Of a DNA stretch of 5,576 nt, positions 1 to 5,576 are shown in pieces (the stretch's first letter is position 1; the number at the start of each line of letters is the position of its first letter). This DNA comes from Acidobacteriaceae bacterium (GTDB lineage: Bacteria; Acidobacteriota; Terriglobia; Bryobacterales; Bryobacteraceae): positions 1 to 5,576 of the forward strand of contig JAFARV010000689.1 in the NCBI GenBank assembly GCA_019245255.1. Reading direction: 5' to 3'. Position numbers and translations under genes: made by a program. The notes below the pieces were generated by a model that saw nothing but the letters and a program-made list of their open reading frames with translations, ran no database searches and had not been told where the DNA came from.

Positions 1-33
1 CGAGCGAAATGCCGTTCCAAGAGCTGTTGCCAG

Positions 34-510
34 CTAGTCGGCAGTCTTCTTCGCAAGGACCAGAGTCTCGTTTGCCGCAGCAGGATCGATATGCTCCACC
101 TGAACGGTGAGAGTTTTGTTGTCGGACGACACCTTCATATGCCACTCGTTGACAAGATCGCCCGGAGGGCCGTCCGTTTTACAGATAACTAATTCTGAGC
201 CAGTCGACCAGATGGAAGCCTTTGACTTGTGGCCGCTATCGTCGAAGAAACAATCACTGCCGTCTGTCTTGCAGTTCAAATGCATCGCCGGCTTCGAGCT
301 GTCTTTGGCCACCCCCTCGATTTTGATGTTTTCTGCCGTTTGAACAATGGTCAGCGTAAGACTCTTTCCGTCAGCGGCCTGACTCTTGGCGGGATCCACT
401 TGCCAGGATCCACTCAGGTTCGGGTTAGGTGCGGTTTCCGCCACCAGCAGAGGAAGGAATACCAACGCACCGATTGCCCCCGCGGAATTCAGGAGCAGCT
501 TGTTCAACAT
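34..510 (-). CDS. Small secreted beta-rich protein of unknown function
   Basis: The product is 158 residues and I do not recognise a named function. Residues 1-26 look like a Sec signal peptide: a short basic start (MLNK), a hydrophobic stretch rich in A, G, L and V, and a likely cleavage site near AETA. The mature part begins with an LSGSWQVDPAKS motif, followed by alternating polar/hydrophobic strands, consistent with a small periplasmic or secreted beta-barrel or lipocalin-like fold. This style is common among hypothetical exported proteins of Acidobacteriota. There are three cysteines, in LNCKTDGSDC and VICKTDG, and the repeated CKTDG may mark paired strands or a disulphide. The ATG at 510 was chosen over the longer upstream open frame because it starts the signal peptide and has an AGGGGG ribosome site nine bases upstream. 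The frame continues upstream to 843 only as a shadow of ackA. A good promoter lies just upstream (559-587), so it is probably transcribed alone. The gene call is firm; the function is unknown. Confidence 0.8.
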   Translation of the reverse strand: MLNKLLLNSAGAIGALVFLPLLVAETAPNPNLSGSWQVDPAKSQAADGKSLTLTIVQTAENIKIEGVAKDSSKPAMHLNCKTDGSDCFFDDSGHKSKASIWSTGSELVICKTDGPPGDLVNEWHMKVSSDNKTLTVQVEHIDPAAANETLVLAKKTAD

Positions 511-558
511 CAGGGTGAACCCCCTTCGGAAACTTAACGAGCAACCGTTGTGCCACAA

Positions 559-587
559 ATAATACTCTGAAATCGTTACAAATTCAA
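559..587 (-). promoter_or_regulatory. Sigma-70-type promoter of the small secreted protein gene
   Basis: Read on the minus strand, TTGAAT (582-587) is followed by exactly 17 bases and then TATTAT (559-564). This is close to the housekeeping consensus with ideal spacing. Transcription would start near 552, leaving a leader of about 40 bases that contains the AGGGGG ribosome site of the gene starting at 510. It lies in a locally AT-rich patch between two GC-rich stretches, which supports it. Confidence 0.6.
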
Positions 588-602
588 GCTGAATTGCGGT
601 TT

Positions 603-656
603 CAGGGCGGCGCTTGCGCGAAGACACAGCGCGAAAACGCGCAATTGGCCGCCCTG
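603..656 (-). terminator. Nested inverted repeat downstream of ackA, possible terminator or structured 3' element
   Basis: A 9-base perfect stem (603-611 with 648-656, CAGGGCGGC/GCCGCCCTG) encloses a second perfect hairpin at 629-642 (GCGCG, a four-base loop, CGCGC). A competing small hairpin sits at 610-619 (GCGC-TT-GCGC). In RNA read from ackA it starts about 16 bases past the stop codon, the position expected of a transcription terminator or an mRNA-stabilising element. There is no run of T after the stem, so a classic intrinsic terminator is not shown. A REP-like palindromic element is the alternative. Confidence 0.4.
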
Positions 657-671
657 CGCTCAGGCCTGCCC

Positions 672-1889
672 TCAGGAAGGGTGTTGGATACCGAGGATCA
701 GCCGGACTGTGTCGCGTGCGATCAGCAGCTCCTCGTCTGTCGGGATCACATAGGCGGAGAGCTTGGATTCGGGCGTGCTGATCCTGGCTTCGGTTGCACG
801 CACCTGGGCGTTTGCTGCGCGATCGAGCGCCACGCCTGCCCAACCGAACCCCTCGCAGATGCGGGCGCGAATCGGAGCGGAGTTCTCGCCGATACCTCCC
901 GTAAAAACGATGGCATCGGCTCCCCCCATGGCCGCAAGATACGCCCCGAGGTACTTGCGTGCACGATAGCAGAAGATCTCGATCGCCAGCGCCGCGCGTC
1001 CTCCGTTGCCGTGCTCGGCCTGTTTCTGAAGTTCGCGCATGTCGTTACTGAGCCCGGAGATGCCAAGTAGACCCGATTTGAAATTCAACGCATTTTCCAC
1101 CTGCTCGAGCGGCATGTTTTCGCGGCTTGCGACCACACTCAGAATCCCGGGATCGAGATCGCCGGAACGAGTTCCCATCATTAGTCCTTCGAGTGGTGTC
1201 ATGCCCATTGAGGTGTCAATGGACCGTCCCGCCTTTATTGCCGCCATCGAGCAGCCATTGCCGAGGTGGAGGGTGATGATGTTTGTTTGCTCGCGCGCTA
1301 GTTTACGGACGGCGCGATAACGGTGAGCGACGTAGCGGTGCGACGTTCCGTGAAAGCCGTAACGGCGGACCCGGTGACGCGAATACCAGTCATAAGGCAC
1401 GGCATATAGGAAGGCGTGTTCCGGGAGTGTCTGATGGAAGGCTGTATCGAACACTGCCGCCTGCGGCACACCGGGGTAGCGCTTGCTCGATGCGACAATT
1501 CCCTCCAGGTTTTTCGGGTTGTGCAGAGGCGCGAGGTCAGCGCAGGCCCGAATCCCATCGAGCACGCCGTCATCGATGAGCGCCGACTGAGAAAACAATT
1601 CGCCGCCATGGACGACGCGGTGGCCCACCGCATTCACCTCGGCAAAGCCGTTTGCCGAGAGCCAGGTAGCTATGTACTCGAGCGCTGCTGTGACGTCGGC
1701 TAACGGGACTGATTCGCTGTTCTTTGCTTGCCCGGACTTTTCGACTGAAGCTCTGGCCTCGCCGCCGATGCCCTCGATGGTGCCGCGGCACAGGCGTTCG
1801 TCCTGATCGGCCGCAATGAGTTCCGGCGATGTCCGGATCAACTCGAATTTGAGTGTAGAACTGCCGGCATTCAGGACGAGAACGTTCAT
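672..1889 (-). CDS. ackA: Acetate kinase
   Basis: Acetate kinase interconverts acetate plus ATP and acetyl phosphate plus ADP in the cytoplasm. With phosphotransacetylase or phosphoketolase it makes ATP from acetyl phosphate or activates acetate. The 405-residue product is full length for the family and belongs to the ASKHA sugar-kinase/Hsp70 fold. Visible landmarks fit the well-studied Methanosarcina enzyme numbering: N7 in NAGSSTLKF, R91 in GHRVVHGGE, D148 in VFDTAFHQ, H180 in YGFHGTSHR, H208 in HLGNG, R241 in GTRSGD, the GGIGEN adenosine-site loop at 331-336, and TDEE near 384-387. No catalytic residue is missing. The start at 1889 gives the canonical MNVLVLNAGSS opening. Its ribosome site is poor: CAGGA directly abuts the ATG. 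No pta or xfp gene is next to it in this window. Upstream lies repeat copy A, which may supply the promoter (TAGAAT at 1938-1943 on the minus strand). Confidence 0.97.
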   Translation of the reverse strand: MNVLVLNAGSSTLKFELIRTSPELIAADQDERLCRGTIEGIGGEARASVEKSGQAKNSESVPLADVTAALEYIATWLSANGFAEVNAVGHRVVHGGELFSQSALIDDGVLDGIRACADLAPLHNPKNLEGIVASSKRYPGVPQAAVFDTAFHQTLPEHAFLYAVPYDWYSRHRVRRYGFHGTSHRYVAHRYRAVRKLAREQTNIITLHLGNGCSMAAIKAGRSIDTSMGMTPLEGLMMGTRSGDLDPGILSVVASRENMPLEQVENALNFKSGLLGISGLSNDMRELQKQAEHGNGGRAALAIEIFCYRARKYLGAYLAAMGGADAIVFTGGIGENSAPIRARICEGFGWAGVALDRAANAQVRATEARISTPESKLSAYVIPTDEELLIARDTVRLILGIQHPS

Positions 1890-1970
1890 TCCTGAATTAT
1901 GTCGGGGCCGAACTCCGACGGCGAACAGGGAAGCTGGATTCTAAATACTGGGCCGTCACACACGAGCTAT
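1866..1970 (-). repeat. Dispersed repeat copy A (ackA leader and first codons)
   Basis: This stretch covers the first eight codons of ackA, its start codon and about 80 bases upstream. It matches 5472-5576 in the same orientation. Outside the coding part I count about 10 mismatches and one single-base gap over 80 bases, roughly 86% identity. Conserved blocks on the minus strand include GTGTGTGACGGCC, TTTAGAATCCAGCTT and the final CAGGAATGAACGTTCTCGT. TAGAAT (1938-1943) resembles a -10 box, about 48 bases before the ATG, but no convincing -35 is seen at normal spacing. A weak hairpin (GTCGG/CCGAC, 1901-1919) lies in the leader. A third, degraded relative lies at 2817-2880. Confidence 0.8.
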
Positions 1971-2038
1971 CCGACCGCTTGGTTCACGGACGGCTATGAT
2001 GAGTCGAGATTCCCACATGACACCGCTCCCAAAACCAA

Positions 2039-2767
2039 GTGCGCATGATCCCATCATTCCTCACCGCTGACGACAGGGATCGGGTATTCCGTACTATTCG
2101 GAAGCTCGCTGAGCACGACATTTCCGATTGGGCTCTGACCGGCGGCTTGGCGGTTGAGATGCACATCCAGAATGGCGGTCACACGCCATGCATCCGTGCC
2201 TTGAACGACTTGGATTTTGTTATCCATGAATTCCGCGGCATTCCGACATCGCTTGCTGGCGAGTTTCTGTTCAGGCACGTCCACCCTTTAGACCCGCCGG
2301 GTAAGACTATTCTGCAGTTGATCGATCGCGACACGTCGCTGCGAGTCGATGTATTCCGGGCTTACGGCGCCACCATGAGCCGAACCACTAACGCGAAACT
2401 TGGATCGATACCGGTGCGCCTGATCTCGCTGGAAGATCTGGCGGCGAGGGCGGCTCGGCTCGTGCTCGATCTTGCGGCGGGCGAGCAAGTGGAGCAGAAG
2501 CACGCCAGCGACTATCTACGCATGGCAACGCTGGTTGAGACATCACAGGTAGAAGTGGCTTGGAGGCATCAACGCAGACATGCCGATCCTATGACCTTCC
2601 GGGAGGCGAACTTACTGCTGCGAGACCTGATCCCAGCCCGATCGGACCTCCTGACAACAGCCGACTATTCGCAAGACACTCGCGCTACGTGTCCGAGGTG
2701 TCTGCCTTCGCCGCCATTTGAACTCGCTGACCCGGACTTGGTTCGCTCGCTGCTCGGATATTGTTAA
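2039..2767 (+). CDS. Stand-alone nucleotidyltransferase-fold protein
   Basis: The 242-residue product carries the hallmarks of the nucleotidyltransferase superfamily: a GG pair (G35-G36 in WALTGGLAVEMH), then NDLDFVI with the metal-binding pair D57 and D59, and a third acidic residue D104 in SLRVDVFRAYG. The layout resembles the AbiEii/MNT-type and related uncharacterised families more than large polymerases. The substrate cannot be read from sequence. The C-terminal part is helical and ends in a CPRC pair (218-221) plus a terminal cysteine, which might bind metal or be incidental. The start is uncertain: GTG at 2039, or ATG two codons on at 2045. Neither has a clear ribosome site, and a 24-codon frame (1996-2070) overlaps the start. 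No AbiEi-like or HEPN partner gene lies beside it, so a toxin role is not supported by context. The fold assignment is fairly sure; the biological role is not. Confidence 0.8.
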   Translation: MRMIPSFLTADDRDRVFRTIRKLAEHDISDWALTGGLAVEMHIQNGGHTPCIRALNDLDFVIHEFRGIPTSLAGEFLFRHVHPLDPPGKTILQLIDRDTSLRVDVFRAYGATMSRTTNAKLGSIPVRLISLEDLAARAARLVLDLAAGEQVEQKHASDYLRMATLVETSQVEVAWRHQRRHADPMTFREANLLLRDLIPARSDLLTTADYSQDTRATCPRCLPSPPFELADPDLVRSLLGYC

Positions 2768-2816
2768 ACAACGACACCTCGCCTTCTCAAAGACCTCGCA
2801 AAGTCGTTAGCGTAGA

Positions 2817-2880
2817 GGAATAATCAGCGTCCAGCTCCGAGACGGATTAACAAATACTGGGGCCGTATTTCGCGAACTAT
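2817..2880 (-). repeat. Degenerate third copy (C) of the ackA-upstream repeat
   Basis: On the minus strand this intergenic stretch shares several ordered blocks with copies A and B: ATAG-TCG at the left, a GGCC-CAGTATTT block (14 of 15 bases as in copy A, with one extra base), AATCC, and TCGGAG followed by a G/C-rich stretch ending in GA. About 15 bases present in A and B (the AGCTT-CTGTTCGC part) are missing. No gene start follows it, so it is an orphan copy. The rest of the gene-free region 2768-3000 shows nothing else I can name. Confidence 0.55.
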
Positions 2881-3000
2881 GCGGCTGACATGCGCTAGTT
2901 TCCGGTTTGCTGTAATCCGCTCGCATTCCCAAAGAACAACGCCGGTTCCCAATAGCCCATGTTTTCCAGCTCTTTTCGACGCAGGCCCAGACAGGGACGG

Positions 3001-3510
3001 TCATGGGAGAGTGGGATTATCGGGTTGGGCATGGGAGAAGAGTTCGGCAAACCCCCAGAGGGTTAGGCCGAACGTGAGTACATGAAGGGTATCGTTGACA
3101 CCCGACCATCGCGTAACCGTTATGAATTGCTGCTGCAGTTCGGCGGGAGTCTTTCCCGCGCTCACAAACGACATCGTCGGAACAAGGACAAATCGTGTTA
3201 TGGCTGCCCACACCAATGCCAGCAGGGCCGCCGAGTAAAGCGGAAAGCGTCGTGAGGGGCCTGCGCTTCGGTCAAAACGGGCTGAGATCGCTGCCGCCAC
3301 AGTGAAGAGCAATGCGGCCAAGCCGATGGCCGGGTAAAAGATCGGCCCCAGACCGAAATTCTCGGCGCGAGTGAAGTTCGCCCATGAGATCAGGCCGACT
3401 CGTTCCCATGCTGGCAGTTGAACGAGCGTTCTGTTTGCGGTCACGCCGGCCAGCAGCCCCCCGAACAGCGTAGCGCCAAAGATAAGACCCCTCGTGATCG
3501 AAGACGGCAT
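3001..3510 (-). CDS. DUF1772-like four-helix membrane protein
   Basis: The product is 169 residues with four predicted membrane helices, near residues 8-26, 58-78, 89-111 and 139-158. The size, topology and loop W-A-x-F-x-R-A-E-x-x-G-L-G-P after the first helix resemble the DUF1772 (anthrone-oxygenase-like) family, whose bacterial members are mostly uncharacterised. I infer membership from pattern only. The ATG at 3510 has a GAGGT ribosome site five bases upstream. The gene diverges from the small membrane-protein gene at 3605, and its promoter carries two palindromes likely bound by the nearby TetR protein. Such repressor-controlled membrane proteins often respond to small lipophilic or aromatic compounds, but nothing here identifies a ligand. 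The stop codon falls at 3001-3003, and no downstream gene follows on this strand before the nucleotidyltransferase gene. Confidence 0.85.
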   Translation of the reverse strand: MPSSITRGLIFGATLFGGLLAGVTANRTLVQLPAWERVGLISWANFTRAENFGLGPIFYPAIGLAALLFTVAAAISARFDRSAGPSRRFPLYSAALLALVWAAITRFVLVPTMSFVSAGKTPAELQQQFITVTRWSGVNDTLHVLTFGLTLWGFAELFSHAQPDNPTLP

Positions 3511-3529
3511 GAGACACCTCGTTAGTGTA

Positions 3530-3541
3530 GTGAGTACTCAC
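3530..3541. promoter_or_regulatory. Operator 1, perfect 12-base palindrome
   Basis: GTGAGTACTCAC is a perfect inverted repeat overlapping the predicted start site of the leftward promoter and lying in the spacer of the possible rightward one. Its form is typical of TetR-family operators. The TetR gene two genes away is the obvious candidate binder. Confidence 0.65.
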
Positions 3542-3544
3542 ACT

Positions 3545-3573
3545 ATTATAGATGTGAGCACTCACTATAGCAA
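3545..3573 (-). promoter_or_regulatory. Promoter of the DUF1772-like gene
   Basis: On the minus strand, TTGCTA (3568-3573), a 17-base spacer and a perfect TATAAT (3545-3550) make a strong sigma-70-type promoter. The transcript would start near 3538, inside the first palindrome, and has a leader of about 28 bases ending in the GAGGT ribosome site. The same AT core reads TATTAT on the plus strand (3544-3549). With TTAGTG at 3522-3527 and a 16-base spacer it could serve as a weaker rightward promoter for the gene at 3605. Confidence 0.7.
3554..3565. promoter_or_regulatory. Operator 2, near-perfect 12-base palindrome
   Basis: GTGAGCACTCAC differs from operator 1 at a single central base. It lies wholly inside the -35/-10 spacer of the leftward promoter. 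The centre-to-centre distance to operator 1 is 24 bases, so two dimers would not sit on exactly the same face of the helix but could cover the whole divergent promoter. Confidence 0.65.
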
Positions 3574-3604
3574 GTGATTCTTTCAACCGAGAAGGAACAG
3601 AACG

Positions 3605-4060
3605 ATGCCGGAAGTAGTCAGAGGTGCGGAGCACATTGCCCGCTACAAACATTTCTCTAAACTGGGCAGCCGATGGACGGTTGTGCCGCTGCTGTTTTGC
3701 GGCGGAGCCGTCTTGGTAACGCTTGGCCTCGCAGGAGTCCTCGGGCTGCTCGGGTCGCTTTCTCGCGCGAGCGTGTTCAACCCCCCGCAGTGGGTCAATT
3801 GGCTTCATCTGTCGTTCGGCACGTTCGTGTTGACGGTCGCGAGCATTGGCAATAGAAAGCTTCAGCTAAGCCTGGCAATGCTCGCAGCCGTCGCCGGGAC
3901 GATCCTGGGTCTTGTGGACCTGCTGGCACGGCCCGCGGCCGGACCGCAAAACGGCATGCCTGCATTGGACGATCCCTCCGATCCACTCACACATCTCGCG
4001 GTAGGTCTCCTGGCGATTTGGGCGCTGCACAACTGTAGGCGTAAAAGGTCGACCGCATGA
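3605..4060 (+). CDS. Small four-helix membrane protein, DUF4383-like
   Basis: The product is 151 residues. After a polar N-terminus of about 23 residues come four predicted membrane helices, near 24-50, 64-80, 85-108 and 127-143, then a basic tail (RRKRS) likely facing the cytoplasm. The spaced histidines, NWLHLSFG in helix 2 and PLTHLAVGLLA in helix 4, resemble the LLHL-type repeats of DUF4383 family proteins. That is a pattern match by eye, and the function is unknown. The ATG at 3605 has a GAAGGA ribosome site eight bases upstream. The gene diverges from the DUF1772-like gene across the operator region and precedes the TetR gene on the same strand, so it is probably the first gene of an autoregulated two-gene unit. 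Its stop overlaps a 14-codon frame in ATGA fashion (4057), which I do not call as a gene. Confidence 0.8.
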   Translation: MPEVVRGAEHIARYKHFSKLGSRWTVVPLLFCGGAVLVTLGLAGVLGLLGSLSRASVFNPPQWVNWLHLSFGTFVLTVASIGNRKLQLSLAMLAAVAGTILGLVDLLARPAAGPQNGMPALDDPSDPLTHLAVGLLAIWALHNCRRKRSTA

Positions 4061-4173
4061 AGCTTATGCTCTACCATGGAAGCGCTTGTAGCTCTGAATA
4101 GCATCGAATGGTTCCTTCGTTATCTTCGATAGGGAACATGGGCGGTGCCTCGAGCCGGCGATTGAACACGAAT

Positions 4174-4785
4174 ATGTCAAGAAATGGTCGGAATACCCGC
4201 CAGCAAATTCTCGACGCAGCCCAGCGGTTGATCAATGAGGGAGGATTCACGCGCCTCACCACAAGTGAGGTAGCGCAAGAAGCTGGCTGCGCCGAAGGAA
4301 CAATCTTCAGGTATTTCAAACGCAAAGAAGATTTGTGTCTAGCCGTGGTGCTGGAGAATGCGCCAAAGTTCAAAGCCACCATTGCAGTCAAACGCGCGGG
4401 CAAAGGGTCGGTAAAGAAGAACCTGGAAGACATCGCGCGTGCTGCGATCCGATTTTCCGACGATCTGATTCCGCTGGGGGCGTCGCTGTTTGCTGATACC
4501 AAGTTGTTGACCCGTTATCGTCAGGCGTGGAGCGAGAGTCAACGCGGACCGAAGGAAGCGTTTGATCTGATCGCGGCCTACATTGCAGAAGAACAGCAAC
4601 TCGGCCGCATTAAACGCAAGGCTGTGCCGCTACTCGTTAGCGCTCTATTGTTAGGACCATGTTTTCACTGGGCCTTCATCCGACAGGGTATGGGGAAGAA
4701 TGTGCTGCCCATGAGCGACAACGAGTTTGCGGCGGGCATCGCCTCGACGCTCATGCTAGGCTTGGATCCTGAAGACGCGCCGTAG
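4174..4785 (+). CDS. TetR/AcrR-family transcriptional repressor
   Basis: From the ATG at 4174 the product is 203 residues, the usual size for the family. The N-terminal DNA-binding domain is clear: TRQQILDAAQRLINEGGF (helix 1), then the helix-turn-helix LTTSEVAQEAGCAEGTIFRYFKRKEDL (residues 28-54) with the family's G-T-I-x-x-Y-F signature. The all-helical remainder should form the ligand pocket and dimer face, and contains no recognisable effector motif. In-frame ATGs at 4108 and 4138 are alternative starts. The one at 4138 has AGGGA very close upstream, but the extra N-terminal residues are polar and unlike the family, so I prefer 4174. The gene follows the DUF4383-like gene on the same strand. 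Two TetR-style palindromes at 3530-3565 are its likely operators, giving repression of both divergent membrane proteins and of itself; that control is inferred. Confidence 0.93.
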   Translation: MSRNGRNTRQQILDAAQRLINEGGFTRLTTSEVAQEAGCAEGTIFRYFKRKEDLCLAVVLENAPKFKATIAVKRAGKGSVKKNLEDIARAAIRFSDDLIPLGASLFADTKLLTRYRQAWSESQRGPKEAFDLIAAYIAEEQQLGRIKRKAVPLLVSALLLGPCFHWAFIRQGMGKNVLPMSDNEFAAGIASTLMLGLDPEDAP

Positions 4786-4968
4786 GCATCCTTCTCCGAA
4801 GTAACTGTGTAGAACACAAGTGCGCTGTCGTCAACTCGCCGAACTCGTTACTAGTGCGTCCTCCAGCCCTGGATCTTTGGCGAGCCGGAAACTGGCATTC
4901 CGAACGAGTAGTCGGAAGGGTTTAGGAACGCCGATATCGAAAAGCTTTCCTAACTTTACGCTTATGGC

Positions 4969-5496
4969 TTATTGCCAGGCAGCGTCGTTCCAGCGCAGCT
5001 CGTCCCGGAAGGCGTGCAGTTTGGTGTCATTATCTATGACCAGGAACTCCAAGCCCGCCATGCTCGCGTAGTCACGGATGTGCTCAGTCGTGAGCGCCTG
5101 GCTGAAGCCCGTATGATGAGCGCCGCCCGCGTGAATCCACGCCATTGCAGCAGTTTTGAGGTTGGGCCGAGGAATCCAGACTGCGCGCGCGACGGGTAAT
5201 TTAGGCATCTGCTGATCGGGCTCGACTACATCCACTTCGTTCACAATCAGCCGGAAGCGATTCCCCATATCAACCAGCGAGACATTGATGGCCGGTCCGG
5301 TCGGGGCAGTAAACACCAGGCGCACTGGATCTGCTTTGCCGCCGATGGATAACGGATGGATCTCAAGACTCGGCTTGCGGGCAGCGATCGAGGGCCAGAT
5401 CTCGAGCATGTGCGCGCCAAGACACCTGGCCGGCGAGCTGAAATCGTACGTGTTGTCTTCCATGAACGACGGGCATTCAGAAACGAGAACGTTCAT
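4969..5496 (-). pseudogene. araA: L-arabinose isomerase, C-terminal third only, fused to a duplicated ackA 5' end
   Basis: From SFMEDNTYDF (residue 10) onward the frame matches the final third of L-arabinose isomerase, which converts L-arabinose to L-ribulose. It contains the SFMED and GAHMLE segments (metal ligands E13 and H29, equivalent to E333 and H350 of the E. coli enzyme), FTAPTGPAINVSLVDMGNRFRLIVNEV, LPKLPVARA, AGGAHHT (H127-H128) and the natural end LRWND. The family length is about 500 residues; here only about 165 remain. The whole N-terminal part and the metal ligand E306 are absent, so activity as an isomerase is unlikely. GGAHHTGFS has G where V is usual. Residues 1-9 (MNVLVSECP) are not isomerase: they are the ackA opening with one extra base, which happens to put the ackA start codon in frame with the remnant. 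The frame stays open further up to a GTG at 5565. Recognition of the fragment is firm; pseudogene status is inferred. Confidence 0.85.
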
Positions 5497-5576
5497 TCCT
5501 GGATTATGTCGAGGCCAAACTCCGAGGCGAACAGCTAAGCTGGATTCTAAACGGTAGGCCGTCACACACGATCTAT
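5472..5576 (-). repeat. Dispersed repeat copy B (duplicate of the ackA leader), running to the window edge
   Basis: This is the partner of 1866-1970 in the same orientation. It includes the start codon ATG at 5494-5496, the TAGAAT box (5544-5549) and the GTGTGTGACGGCC block. It differs from copy A by about ten substitutions and one missing base in the leader, plus one extra base in the coding part after GTTCTCGT. The match reaches the last base of the window, so the true right end of the repeat is not visible. The left end of the match, near 5470, coincides with the start of arabinose isomerase similarity and marks the junction. Confidence 0.8.

Noticed and set aside
511..843. N-terminal extension of the small secreted protein frame up to 843
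   Set aside because: It overlaps the 3' end of ackA, has low-complexity R/S/P-rich composition and would bury the signal peptide; the promoter and ribosome site fit a start at 510.
594..1703. Several plus-strand and alternate-frame open frames across ackA
   Set aside because: They are antisense or frame shadows of a complete acetate kinase and show no family motifs.
2039..2767. Toxin-antitoxin or abortive-infection system around the nucleotidyltransferase
   Set aside because: No partner gene of AbiEi, HEPN or other antitoxin type is adjacent; the neighbours are ackA and a membrane protein.
2807..3085. Overlapping short frames on both strands in the gap left of the DUF1772-like gene
   Set aside because: No ribosome site, no recognisable motif, and each overlaps a better-supported feature or the repeat copy C.
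3272..3808. 178-residue minus-strand frame spanning the divergent promoter
   Set aside because: It crosses the operators and both flanking genes, is rich in R/S/H typical of antisense shadows, and has no ribosome site.
4786..4968. Gap between the TetR gene and the araA remnant
   Set aside because: I looked for a terminator, small RNA or missing gene fragment and found only weak, short inverted repeats; nothing is supportable.
4969..5565. Longer GTG start at 5565 for the araA remnant
   Set aside because: It would translate the leader repeat, whose equivalent in front of ackA is non-coding; the ATG at 5496 matches the ackA start codon.

Overview
The window looks like a chromosomal piece from a moderately GC-rich soil-type bacterium, most probably an Acidobacteriota (Terriglobia-like). 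That is an inference from protein style: the secreted small protein with an LSGSW..DPAKS motif, the acetate kinase and arabinose isomerase sequences, and sparse genes with long intergenic gaps. No rRNA, tRNA, CRISPR array, transposase or phage gene was seen.

Layout, left to right. Positions 34-510 (minus) encode a small exported protein with its own well-formed promoter. Positions 603-656 hold a nested inverted repeat lying between that gene and the 3' end of ackA. Positions 672-1889 (minus) encode a complete acetate kinase with all catalytic residues. Its upstream region (1866-1970) is copy A of a dispersed repeat. Positions 2039-2767 (plus) encode a stand-alone nucleotidyltransferase-fold protein with no obvious partner. 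Positions 2768-3000 carry no gene but hold a degenerate repeat copy C.

Positions 3001-4785 form a self-contained regulatory cassette. A DUF1772-like four-helix membrane protein (minus) diverges from a second small four-helix membrane protein (plus), which is followed on the same strand by a TetR-family repressor. The 95-base divergent intergenic region contains two 12-base palindromes of the GTGAG-NN-CTCAC type, one inside the -35/-10 spacer and one over the start site of the leftward promoter. The simplest reading is that the TetR protein represses both membrane-protein genes and itself.

Positions 4969-5496 (minus) contain only the last third of an L-arabinose isomerase. It is preceded by copy B of the repeat, about 86% identical by eye to the region upstream of ackA and continuing into the first eight or nine ackA codons. 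The left part of araA has been replaced by a second ackA 5' region, giving a chimeric open frame that starts at the ackA start codon. This chimera, together with the three same-orientation repeat copies (A, C, B), is the most unusual thing in the window. The repeat runs exactly to the right edge, so a contig end or assembly junction in a repeat must be considered.
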